Below, piece after piece: positions 54,490-64,000 of a DNA stretch of 64,000 nucleotides (position 1 is the stretch's first letter; every line of letters begins with the position of its first letter). This stretch comes from Nelumbo lutea (Eukaryota; Streptophyta; Magnoliopsida; Proteales; Nelumbonaceae). The stretch covers positions 75,240,383 through 75,304,382 of the forward strand of contig JAKGHH010000002.1 of assembly GCA_022828595.1 (NCBI GenBank), written 5' to 3'. The translations under genes and the position numbers were made by a program. The notes beneath the pieces were generated by a model that did not search any database, had not been told where the DNA came from, and saw only the letters and a program-made list of their open reading frames with translations.

Positions 54490-55680
54490 AATTTGGCTTC
54501 TTCCAATTGCCTGAAATTGTAGGCAGATATATCTTGTAGTGTTGATATGGCTGATGTGTTACCAATCTTTCGAGTTGGTTGGTTTCCTTTGTTTAAAATG
54601 TAGAATGATATCTATCATAACATCATAATTCCTAAAAACCTGCTACAGAAAAAATTGTTCATTCTTTTGTATTTGCTAGTCTCCTTCATTTAGCCTTGGG
54701 AGCTCAAAAGAACAAACAAGTGGTTGATAACTGATATGAAAAAGAAGGGGAAAAGACAAGGCACTCAGCTCATGCAAAAGTTATCTACCACAAGAAAAAT
54801 AGAGGAGGCAAGAATGTGCAATAAAATCGCCCATCCAATAATCAAGACATATAACGTCCCTGGCCTGGCTATCATGGTGCCAGGGAAGCCCCGATAAAGG
54901 AAAGGCCAGGTCATTGTGATTTGCGAAAAACACTTACAACATGATAACCAAAAGGTGTCTTGAGAAAGAGGTTTGAATGTAAGGGAGGCAAATTGTATAT
55001 CTGCTTATAGAACTAGGGACAATTATGAGTATGAATAAGGATTATAGGTGATCATGGACTGGGCAGGGCTAGGCTTCCAGGCCTGCAACTTTAAAGAGGG
55101 GTGTAAAGGTAGGTTGCAACAAGGTTTAAAATGTCAATGTTGATGGAAATGTCGCTTACCAAAATATAAGACATATGTCGGAAATGTCGAGGGGAAATAT
55201 TGTAAAAATTAGAGACATTGTGGAAATATTATGAAATATGTGGAAATATGCAATGATATTTTGTAAAATGATAAGAGAAGCATTAATACATATTTCTAGA
55301 CTATTATTTTATTCCCAGTCATTATATAAAGCTAAGAAACTAAGATCAATAACAAATTAGTAAATGATGATTTACTGATTTATTATGCATTTTGATGTTT
55401 TTACAAGGTTATTTGATATTTTCTTTTCTTATTTTTAATTCTGATTTATTATAAAATAGATAAACTTGGCCGTTAAAATGGGCCTTAAAATAGATAATTC
55501 TAAGCAAGAGAAGGCTTTCAATAGAAAGGATAAACAGGGGGGATGTAAGAGAAGGAGAAAAAACTGAATGAAGTTGGGAAACTCATCAGTAATGTGGAGG
55601 GGGACAAAGAATTTAGTGTGAGGGGAGGGGGGAAGGAAGGGAGGACTGTAGGAAGAAAGAGGGAATGGGAAAATCAGATA
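54490..55680 (+). other. proximal part of RRM-gene intron 1, no gene
   Basis: AT-rich intron. Around 55135-55270 a degenerate short repeat (GGAAATGTCG, GGAAATATTG, GGAAATATGC) occurs about six times. 55500-55680 is purine-rich (GAGGGGAGGGGGGAAGG) and may be the remnant of the ORF1 or 5' region of the LINE that follows. Confidence 0.5.
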
Positions 55681-55686
55681 GTATCC

Positions 55687-58600
55687 ATGAAGATTATTAG
55701 TTGGAATGTGGGGGGCTAGGGAGTTCTAGAAAGAGGAGCAATTAAAGAATTGTTTAAGGAGAAACTTGATTTAGTGCTGATCCAACAGTCTAAAATTCAG
55801 GAGGTAGATAGAAAATGGGTTAGAAGCTTTTGGGGAGAAAGACATGCTAAATTGCTAATTGGAGTTTTGCACCATCATGGGGAGCTTCAGGGGGCATAAT
55901 AACAGTCTGGTAAGAGGAAATGGTACAATGTATTGAGGAATTGATAGGCAAGTTTTCAGTTTCTGTTAGATTGAGGGATATGCAAGATGGGTTTGAATGG
56001 GTTCTCACAAATGTATATGGGCCAAACTCATATATAGGGAAAAATTTAATGTGGGAAGAGCTAGCAGACATCAGGGGGTTATGGGAAGGACCTTGGTGCT
56101 TAGGAGGAGACTTCAATTCAATCAGATTTGTGGAAGAGACAAATGGTCATAGACAAAGGTTAGCTACAAGTATGAGGAGATTCAATGACTTTATTGAGGC
56201 CTTTGAATTGAGAGATATTCCTTTGGGGCTGTCATGCTACACTTGGTCTAATCTTCATGCTAACTCCATATTTTCTAAGCTTGACGGGTTTTTGGTGTCA
56301 TTAGATTGGGAAGAACATTGGAATGGCCTCTTAGTGAGAACTTTACCTAGACTCACTTCTGACCATTGGTCAATTTGTTTGTTGCAAAGGTCTGCTTTTG
56401 GTGGCCCGATCCCTTTTAGGTTTGAAAACACGTGGCTTACTCACCCGGGGTTTAAAGAAAGAGTCAAGGACTGGTGGGACACCCAAATTCAACTACCATG
56501 TTGGGATGGTAAAAAATTTCTGAAGTTGCAAATGCTAAAAGGAGAAATCAGAGAATGGAATAGGCAGAAGTTTGGGAGATTGGAGGAGAAAAAAGGAAAT
56601 TTGATCTCACAAATTGATTAAATTGATAAAAAGGAGATAGAAGGTTCCCTAGTAGAGGGTGACAGGGAGTTAAAATGGTCTTTAAAAAAGAATTAGAGGA
56701 AACTTTGCTTAAAGAGGAAATAAGCTGGAAGCAGAAGTCAAGAGAGAAGTGGATCAAGGGGGGTGATGGTAATACGATATTTTTCCATGCCATTGCTAAG
56801 GGTAGAAAAAGAAAGACTCTTATTACCTCTTTAGTGGTGGGGAATCTGAGATTACAAATCAAGGTGAAATTGCAAAGGCCTTTGTGGAACATTTCAAATC
56901 AATCTATAGAAGGCCACTTAATGAGAGATGGAATGTTGATGGGCTTGAGTGGGAGGTGTTGGGAGGAAATGAAGTGGAGGTGCTAGAAAGATGGTTTGTT
57001 GAGGACGAAATTAAGGAAGCTGTGTTCACAATGGAGAGATCAAAGCTCCAGGGCTTGATGTTTTACAATGGCGTTCTATCAAGTCTGTTGTGATATAATC
57101 AAAGCTGATTTAATCAAAGTATTCAAGGAATTTCATAGATGGGGGGCAATCAGCTCGGGAATGAACTCAACCTTTCTAGCCTTGCTTCCAAAGGAGATTG
57201 GTGCTAATTTTTTTAAAGGATATAGAAAATTTTTTATTAAAAACTTAGGTGCTAATCAACCTCGGGACTTCAAACCTATCAGCTTGGCTACCCATCTTTA
57301 TAAAATAGTTGTTAAGGTACTCTCCCTGAGAATCAAAAGGGTACTCTCCTCAATTATCCCCTAATATCAAGGGGCCTTCTTTCAAGATAGACAAATAATT
57401 GATCAAATCCTAATTGCTTTTGAGTGTGTGGAGGCCCAAAAGAGACTAAGGAAAAGTGGAATTGCAATCAAACTGGACTTGGAAAAAGCCTACAATCTGG
57501 TGGATATAGAGTTCTTGATTAATACTAATTACTATGAGAGGTGTAGATTTGGGAAACTGTGGTGTATATAGATTAGAGGATGCTTGCAAACAAGTCATTA
57601 TTATTCAGTAATTGTAAATGGCTCGATTGTTGACTTCTTTGAAGGGTTTCGAGGTTTAAGACAAGAGGATCTACTCTCACCCTTTCTTTTTTAGTTTGGT
57701 TGCGGAGGTCCTTAGTAAGTTGATTTCAAGAGCTAATAGTATGCAATTGTTCAAGAGGTGGTTTGTAGGGAGACAGAATTTTGGTTACTCATTTGCATTT
57801 TGCAGATGATCTCTTAGTCTTTTGTGATGAAGATAGTGGAGATGGCTTGGAAAACTTGAGATTGGTAGTAAAGCTCTTTGAAAGGATGCCCAATTTGAGG
57901 ATAAACTGGTCCAAATAGCATCAGTGTAGAAGAGGGTGAACTGAGTGCTTCGGCAGAATCTTTAGGTTGTGAGAGAGGGGATTGGCCTTTGAGGTATTTA
58001 GGCTTACCTCTTGGTGACAACCCTAGAACCACTAGGTTTTGGATTCCGGTGGTGGGAGGGTTTGAGAAAAGACTGGCAGGGTGGAAAAGGAATTATATTT
58101 CTTTGGGAGGGAAAATCACCCTAATTAAATTCACTTTGGGCAACATTTTGGTTAATTACATATCTGTGTTTAGAATGCCTCAAGGGGTGGTGAGAAAAAT
58201 TGACAAAATCACGAGGGATTTTGGATTTTCTATGGGAACTTGGAGAAGTAAGAAGGATCACTTGGTAAGATGGCAAAGTTGGTAAGTTGAAGGCAAAAGG
58301 AGGCCTAGGAATTGGAAATGTTAGATTTAAAAGTATTGCCTTGTTAAGCAAATGGCTTTGGAGGTTCCCTAAGGAAAATGAAAGATTGTGGTACAAAGTT
58401 ATTGCTAGTATCCATGGGCTGTCAAACAACAGATGGGATGCTGGTTGTGTGCATAGAGCTTCTTTGGTTGCTCTTTGGAAAGCTATCCATGGCATCCTTT
58501 CTGCCTTCCTCAACCATGTTAGGTTGGTCTGGCTTTGGGTTAGAAAATTATATTCTGGGAAGATGTTTGGGTTGGAGAGCACTCTATGTCTGAAGATCTT

Positions 58601-59640
58601 TCCTTCCCTTTTTGCTTTCCTGCCTTAAGGCAGACCTGTGTCTGATTTCATTTCCTAGCAATTTTCCCCCTCAGGGCTTAATTGGAACCTTGGGTTCACT
58701 AGGAATCTTAGCGAGTCTTAAATATCCAGTGTGTCAAATTTGCTAAGCTTGTTAAACTTGGTGGTTTTGGGGGAAGATGGGTTGGATATTGGGGTGTGGG
58801 CTCCTAATGCTGCAGGGCTTTTTTCTTGCAAGTCTTTCTTCAATTCCCTTGTAGCTACTTCCCTGTCTCCTTTTTTCCCTTTTAAGGAAATTTGGTGTCC
58901 CCCCATTCCACCAAAAGTCTGTGCCTTCTGTTGGAAGTGTTTCATAGTTGTATTAACACCTACAGCATGATCCAAAGGAAGAGACCAAACTGGTGCATGT
59001 CCCCTAGCTGGTGTTTTTTATGTAAGTTGAATGGTTAGACTGCTCTTCATCTCTTTATTTCCTATCCTTTTGTTAGTTGCATTTGGGATTGGTTTTCTTC
59101 TCTTTTTGGGTGCAGGTGATTGCCTCCTATCAGCCTGGAAGGGTTGTGTGTAGCCCATCTGCCTTTAGATGCTCTAAGAGGAGGGGTAGGACCTTGTGGA
59201 GAACTGGAGATGTATGAGGACCTTGTACTCAGGGTTAATTGGGCAATATGATGTATTCAGATCAGAATTTTTGGCAGCAGTTTATGGGGTGAAGAAAGCA
59301 AAAGAATTGGGTATCGAAAGGCTGATTTTTGTAGGGGACTCGAGATCAATCGTGAGTTGGCTGAAAAAGGGAGAAGAAAAAATTCGAAATTTAAGGAATG
59401 ATTATAGAAGGTTCAAATGGATATCTAAAGAAATGATGATTCAAGTCAATTGGGTTAGAAGATCTGCAAACCATTTGGTAGATGGGCTGAGGAAGGGGTT
59501 CAGAGACAATCTATGTATTGGGCTCACTTGTAATTTTCTGGGTTAAATATGTCCTCTTGAGTCTGTTATTTCTTTTCACAACTTGTTGTTGTAAACTTGT
59601 ACCTCTTTTATCTAATTTTAATGAAGTCTTTTCTGTGTTG
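55687..59640 (+). pseudogene. L1-type LINE ORF2, near full length, disabled
   Basis: It opens MKIISWNVGG then a TAG stop. The endonuclease is largely open (55920-56621: NVYGPNSY, GDFNSIRFVEET, LDGFLVSLDWEEH, LPRLTSDHWSI), keeping the DFN and SDH catalytic motifs. RT follows in pieces: KREISWKQKSREKWIKGGD (near 56720), QPRDFKPISLATHLYKIVVK (57260), IAIKLDLEKAYNLVD (57460), FADDLLVF (57800), LAGWKRNYISLGGKITLIKF (58075). zf-RVT (58270-58970) and RNase H (59230-59520, FRSEFLAAVYGVKKAKELG, FVGDSRSIVSWL) complete it. At least six stops or frameshifts. It is the least decayed LINE in the window and sits downstream of RRM exon 1, same strand. Confidence 0.93.
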
Positions 59641-59654
59641 CTGATAAAAAATGA

Positions 59655-60500
59655 AAAATCTTTAGGGAGGAAGATAAAGAGATAAGATGGAATATGAAGA
59701 AACAAATGGAAGAAACTCTTCGGAAAGAGGAAATTTCTTGGAGACAAAATTCTAGATATATATGGATCAAAGAGAGGGATGGGAATACTATTTTTCATTC
59801 ATTGGCCAATGGAGGAAGGAAAACAATTGTTTTAAAATTAGAAGCAGAGGGTAAGGTTGTCCATGATTCGGAGGGAATAAACAAGGAAGTTTGTGGACTA
59901 TTTTAAATCAATTTTCTAGGGATCCTTAGAGGAGGGATTAGTGGTGGAGAGATTTGAATGGCCTAGGTTGAAAGAGGAAAACCGGAGTATCTTGAAAGGA
60001 AGTTTTCAGCAGAAAAGAGTAAGGAAGCTATCTTCACAAAAGGATCGAACAAAGGCACCAGGGTCTGATGGATTTACAATGGTGTTTAACAAATTCTTTG
60101 AGAGAGGAATAATAAATTCCAGGGGTGAATGCTACTTTCATAGCACTTATCCCAAAAAAAGTGAAGGTGCTTTGGCCAAAGGGTTTTAGATCAATAAGCT
60201 TGGTGACCGGTCTTTATAAGATTATCTCTAATGTCCTTTCATTGAAGTTAATGAAGGTTCTTCTCCATCTATCATCACTCACTTTCAGCCAACATTTGTG
60301 TAGGATAGGCATATTAGATACCAAATTCTTATAGGAAATGAACGTGTTGAGGACATAAGATGGTTTAGTAAGGAAGGATTCCTGTGCAATCTAGACTTTA
60401 GAAAAAGCTTAAGATTTAGTGGATTGGGATTTTGTAATGGAGGTTTTGATTAGGTGTGGTTATGGGAAGAGATGGTGCTATCAGAGTGCTTAGAGTAAAG
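59655..60500 (+). pseudogene. L1-type LINE fragment (endonuclease-RT linker and RT start)
   Basis: Plus-strand blocks: MEETLRKEEISWRQNSRYIW, IKERDGNTIFHSLANGG, then KAPGSDGFTMVFNKFF, FIALIPKK and GFRSISLVTGLYKIISNVLS. It corresponds to the 56690-57350 part of the previous LINE but is a separate copy. Both ends are truncated; frameshifts throughout. Confidence 0.88.
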
Positions 60501-60589
60501 TTTTAAAATATCATATAACAAGACATTAGTAAAGCTTTAAAATATCTAAAAAAATAATTATGCATACTAGTTATCAAATAATTAAACCA

Positions 60590-62160
60590 CTTACCAGGAG
60601 ATTGCCTCTTCCTCATCAATTGACATGTCACAACAAAATTCTGCTAGTGTTTCATCATACATATCCAATTGGCAATATGCTAGGGCACGTTCATGCCTAT
60701 CAATAATCATCATTTTTATGCATTCAATTAACCCCTCTCTTACTTCTTGATCATTTGAAAAATTTGGCTCATAGCGTAGCTGTGGGTTTAAATAATAGCC
60801 TACTGCATGAAGAGGGACATGAAGTTGAGAGGTTCATCATCAATCTTATTCCAAATAGGCATATATATATATATATATTTTCTCTCTTTATCCCACTACA
60901 AGCAAATGCAATTTGCTCCTTTGTTGAATCCGTAATTTCATATAAATAAGGCATTGAGGGTATTACTTGAGAATCGACTTCTCCCAACACTGCAACAATT
61001 GGCAAAGTGGTCTTTACACAAAATGCCACCTGAGGCCAAAATTTGCTATCAAACATTATAGTTTGTTTTGCCTTGACACCCTCAGGATAATTACTCTAAT
61101 GGCTCTCATTCCACTTTTTAGAAGCAAACATTGATTGAAGAAGTTGCTTATGGTTATGAATGCTTTGCAATGTTAAGTAGGTGGTGGCAAATTGAGTAAT
61201 TGTTGGACGTAAAAGCTCCCATTTTTTTTGTGAAACTCCTCATCAAGTTTAAAACCCATCCATGACGGTAAATAAATTTTGTGACCTGCTTTCCTTTCTC
61301 AATTGTTTCGTTAAAAAATTTCATCTTCCCAATGGATTCTAACATTAAATCTATATACAATGTGCAACACAAGGAGTCCAATACAATTTTGTCCTCTTTT
61401 CCATCAACTTTTTTCCAGCAAGCACATAACTTGAATGATTAACTGTGATCACTTGAACCACATTATCCTCTCCTACTTCAACAACATCATCAAGATATTT
61501 AAAAGAAGCTCCCCAACTTTATTTGAGTTGGATGCATTAATAGATTTTAGAAACATTTTCCCACTTGGACTATTAACAAGAAAATTGATACTGGATCTAT
61601 TTTTTCCATCAATCCATCTATCATACATAATCATGCAACCATAGTCCTTTATGATTTTCTATATTCCTTCATCAATTTATCTATATTCTCCACTTCTTCT
61701 TTATAACCTAGACCAAAATTTGCAATTGCCTCACACATACTCTTGAAATAAGGACTATTTGCAAAGTTAAAAGACGAAGCATTGGCATAAAAGTGTTTTC
61801 CAATAGCCCTATCAATGTCTTGTTTTTTTTCTTGAACTTTTTTCCATAGTGAATATAATGTTTGTTGGTGTGGCTCAACTGAAGCAAATTGACTCCTCAA
61901 ATCTAGAATTAGGAGCCATACAACTTACACGTTGAGGTGTCATAGGTGTATTATTAAACCTCCCAACACTAGACACATAATCATACTTCTTTTTATCCAT
62001 TCGAAATTCGGCTAGTGCATTTTGACATCTTAATTTTACCTCTTCAGGGCACTCACTCGTTCCATGTTTGGTACCAGCCAAATGATGTTGTAATTGATTT
62101 ATTTCTCCCATGCACAATTTACTACAAAATGCACAATAGATATAGCCTTTTTTCCCCTCC
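60590..62160 (-). pseudogene. hAT transposase (BED finger, DUF659), decayed
   Basis: Minus strand: a BED-type zinc finger (YIYCAFCSKLCMGEINQLQH then HLAGTKHG, about 62150-62060), LKQLY-type linker YANASSFNFANSPYF (about 61790), a DUF659 core (YGCMIMYDRWIDGKNRSSIN then FLVNS, about 61640), CCTLYIDLMLESIGKMKFFN (about 61380-61330) and HGWVLNLMRSFTKK. The tail TIMFDSKFWPQVAFC continues towards 60770. Stops and frameshifts separate the parts, a TATA run (about 60859) interrupts the end, and terminal inverted repeats are not found. The C-terminal hAT dimerisation domain is not convincing. Confidence 0.88.
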
Positions 62161-62419
62161 TCTTTTTAACATACCTTCAAGCAAAATCCTTTCTAGACGA
62201 CATTCTAGACTCCAGATGAAATAGAGATCAAAGAAGTGATCAAATTGCAACACCTAATCAAATTAAAAAAAACAGTATGAGTTAAATACTTTAATCGTTC
62301 ACTTCAAGTTTCTAGTTTCTACTTTCTACGAGCATTGAAATTCAAGTAATTCACAAATTATAGCTTCAAAATCAGAAGTTCAAATACTTAATACTTGATA
62401 ATATGATATATAACAAAAA

Positions 62420-63116
62420 TAAAGCTTCCGGGGTGGTGCTTAGTATTCATGGTTGTTCTAATCCATTTGTTTAAACCCTCCTTTTGAGCATTTTTCAGTG
62501 AAAGAAGTTTGGGCAAAGCCTGTACCCCCCAAAATTGCTGTTTTCTGTTGGGAAGTGTACCTTGGTAAGATTAATACTTTGGAGAACTTACAAAGGAAAA
62601 AGCCTTTTATTTGTTTATCCCCAAACTGGCGTGTATTGTGCAATTCTCATAATGAGGACTATTACCACTTACTGGTTTCTTCTTCCTTTGCTGTAGCTCT
62701 TTGGGACTGGATGTTTGTTTTGTTTGGATGTAGGGTGGAATCAACCAATAGAGGTAAAATCATTATTCTCACCAACGACCTTTGCTTGCCTAACAAAAAA
62801 AGGGAGGAGTATGTGGAGATATTTCAGAGCAGCCACCTTATGGACAATTTGGGAAGAAAGAAACACTAGAATTTTCCAAGATAAAGAGATGTCCTTTACA
62901 GAAGTGAAGGAATGTATCTTAACTAGGGTTATGCATTGGCTGAAATCCTTGGCCTCTTTTAGCTCTTTTTCATTTGATGACATCTGGAGGAACTGGGCCG
63001 TAGTTGCACACTCTTCGGTTAGAAAAACCAAAGCTACTATAGTTTCGGTAACTCCTCCAGAAGGATTTTTTAAACTGAATTTTGACGGAAGCAGCCAGGG
63101 TAACCCAAGACCGTTT
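62420..63116 (+). pseudogene. L1-type LINE zf-RVT and RNase H start, 5' piece
   Basis: The plus strand reads FSVKEVWAKPVPPKIAVFCW, EVYLGKINTLENLQRKKPFI, WRVLC..DYYHLL (zf-RVT Cys/His pattern), then in the next frame MWRYFRAATLWTIWEERNTR and the RNase H opening FFKLNFDGSSQGNPRP. It is cut at 63116 by a solo LTR and resumes at 63828. Confidence 0.92.
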
Positions 63117-63822
63117 TGAAGGGTTGAGAGATCCATCACATGGACTTCCAAAGATTGCGGAATAAGGGGCGAATTTCAAAAATTTTTCTCTCCTTTCAAC
63201 TGGGAATCACATTCCCTATTTAGAAAATCACATTTTCAAGGATAAATCTTGAACCTTAAACTGAACCAGATCTGAACCAAAAGGAGTGGGAGAGAAAGAT
63301 ACCTGATACGAAGAAGCAATATCTCCCAACGAAGGTGTTCACGCCCAAGGAAGGATCCAAAGACTGCTCTCACTGAAGATGGCGCAGTGCAGGATGGAGC
63401 AGAATCAACAGTGAGCAGAATCAGCAGTATCATAATCGAGTCTAGGGGTCGGGTGTAACTTTCCAGTTTTGCCCATCAATCTCCAAGGTCCAGGGCAATA
63501 CTGGAAATCTGGTCCAGTTCAAAGATTCAATTAATCCCACACTGTATGTGCCTAGGGTCTCACCCCGGTAGCTGAGACAAGCCACCCAACCGACTTGGTG
63601 GCACCACAGTGTCAGCCTTGTCAGGATAGGTCTCCTCAGACCGACCCACTGGCTGTGAACATTCTAAACTAACACGAGTCTCAATAAGTGTCCAGTTTAA
63701 GGGTATTACACAGAAACATACCAAGGGAACATGAATCAAATATGTACTTTTATTCATTTACAATAAACTCATAAAGTACATCAATTTTGATTGAAGCTAA
63801 GGGCATACAAAACTGTCTAACA
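63117..63822 (-). mobile_element. solo LTR, 706 bp, with 5-bp target duplication
   Basis: On the plus strand the insert starts TGAAGGGTTGAG and ends CTGTCTAACA, so it is TG..CA in either orientation; the minus reading, TGTTAGACAG..CCCTTCA, is the more LTR-like. It is flanked by CGTTT at 63112-63116 and 63823-63827. No protein-coding domain inside. Excision of the insert and one CGTTT would rejoin the LINE RNase H frame (..NPRPF / GIGGV..), which proves the insertion and its order. Superfamily not determined. Confidence 0.88.
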
Positions 63823-63827
63823 CGTTT

Positions 63828-64000
63828 GGCATTGGAGGAGTATTGAGGAATGAGAATAGCAACATCATATCCTTATTCTCGGGCCTGATAGGGATAGGGG
63901 ACTCTACAAGAGCTGGGATATTGGCTGCAGTACAGGGAGTTTAGATTGCTAATCAACTAGGAGTGGAGAACCTATTGATTGAAGGTGATTGTGGGCTGAC
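63828..64000 (+). pseudogene. LINE RNase H, 3' piece (continues off the right edge)
   Basis: The plus strand reads GIGGVLRNENSNIISLFSGL, then DSTRAGILAAVQGV, a TAG stop, IANQLGVENLLIEGDCG. This is the RNase H domain continuing from 63116: Glu-like position in the DSTRAGILAA block is changed and the third acidic site is in EGD. It runs beyond the window. Confidence 0.9.

Noticed and set aside
1..64000. CRISPR arrays, prokaryotic operons, integrated viral genes, rRNA
   Set aside because: None seen. All repeats are tandem duplications, microsatellites or transposon termini, and all pol-like genes belong to copia, gypsy, L1 or RTE retrotransposons; no caulimovirus-type movement or coat protein was recognised.

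Overview
The window is nuclear DNA from a flowering plant, most likely a eudicot with a transposon-rich genome. The evidence is a plant-type split gene with GT..AG introns, many decayed plant retrotransposons (Ty1-copia, Ty3-gypsy, L1-type and RTE-type LINEs, a SINE), hAT and MITE debris, and AT-rich low-complexity tracts. There is no rRNA, functional tRNA, CRISPR array or prokaryotic operon. The species cannot be named from the sequence.

Layout. (1) 1-9.7 kb is almost entirely transposable-element wreckage: a copia element with a 5' LTR and gag-pro-int that runs off the left edge; an RTE LINE split by a SINE; an uncharacterised 1.6 kb block between copia fragments; a copia 3' end with its LTR; a 130-bp tandem duplication; and a LINE 3' fragment. 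(2) 9.75-40.25 kb, minus strand, holds the first 25 coding exons (1,013 codons, about a quarter of the expected protein) of a VPS13-family bridge-like lipid-transfer protein with an embedded PH domain. All exons join in frame. Thirteen introns are 77-152 bp, four are 0.7-1.0 kb and seven are 2.3-4.5 kb; the large ones are filled with LINE, copia, RTE, MITE and satellite-like sequence. The rest of the gene must lie beyond the left edge, so the intron after exon 25 would be at least 9.7 kb, or the gene is broken there. (3) 40.25-41.4 kb is the VPS13 promoter followed by ATT-rich DNA. (4) 41.4-50.1 kb is a rearranged minus-strand Ty3-gypsy element with 361/318-bp LTRs, a frameshifted gag, and two inverted copies of an extra ORF resembling the Transposase_28 (PF04195) family. 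(5) 43.9-45.1 and 50.8-52.1 kb are direct copies of an AT-rich repeat, the second with an inverted partner. (6) 53.04-54.41 kb, plus strand, is the first coding exon of an RRM protein with a long acidic N-terminus (similar to Arabidopsis AT2G44710); no later exon is seen. (7) Its downstream region holds the best preserved L1 LINE (55.7-59.6 kb), another LINE fragment, a dead hAT (DUF659) transposase, and a LINE RNase H domain interrupted by a 706-bp solo LTR with a perfect 5-bp target duplication.

Only two host genes are supported: VPS13-like (minus) and the RRM gene (plus), divergently oriented about 12.8 kb apart. They have no evident functional link. Everything else is mobile DNA or its decay products. 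I found no new biological system. The items most worth checking are the target-site-supported nested insertions, the palindromic gypsy element, the AT-rich repeat pair and the TE-inflated VPS13 introns.
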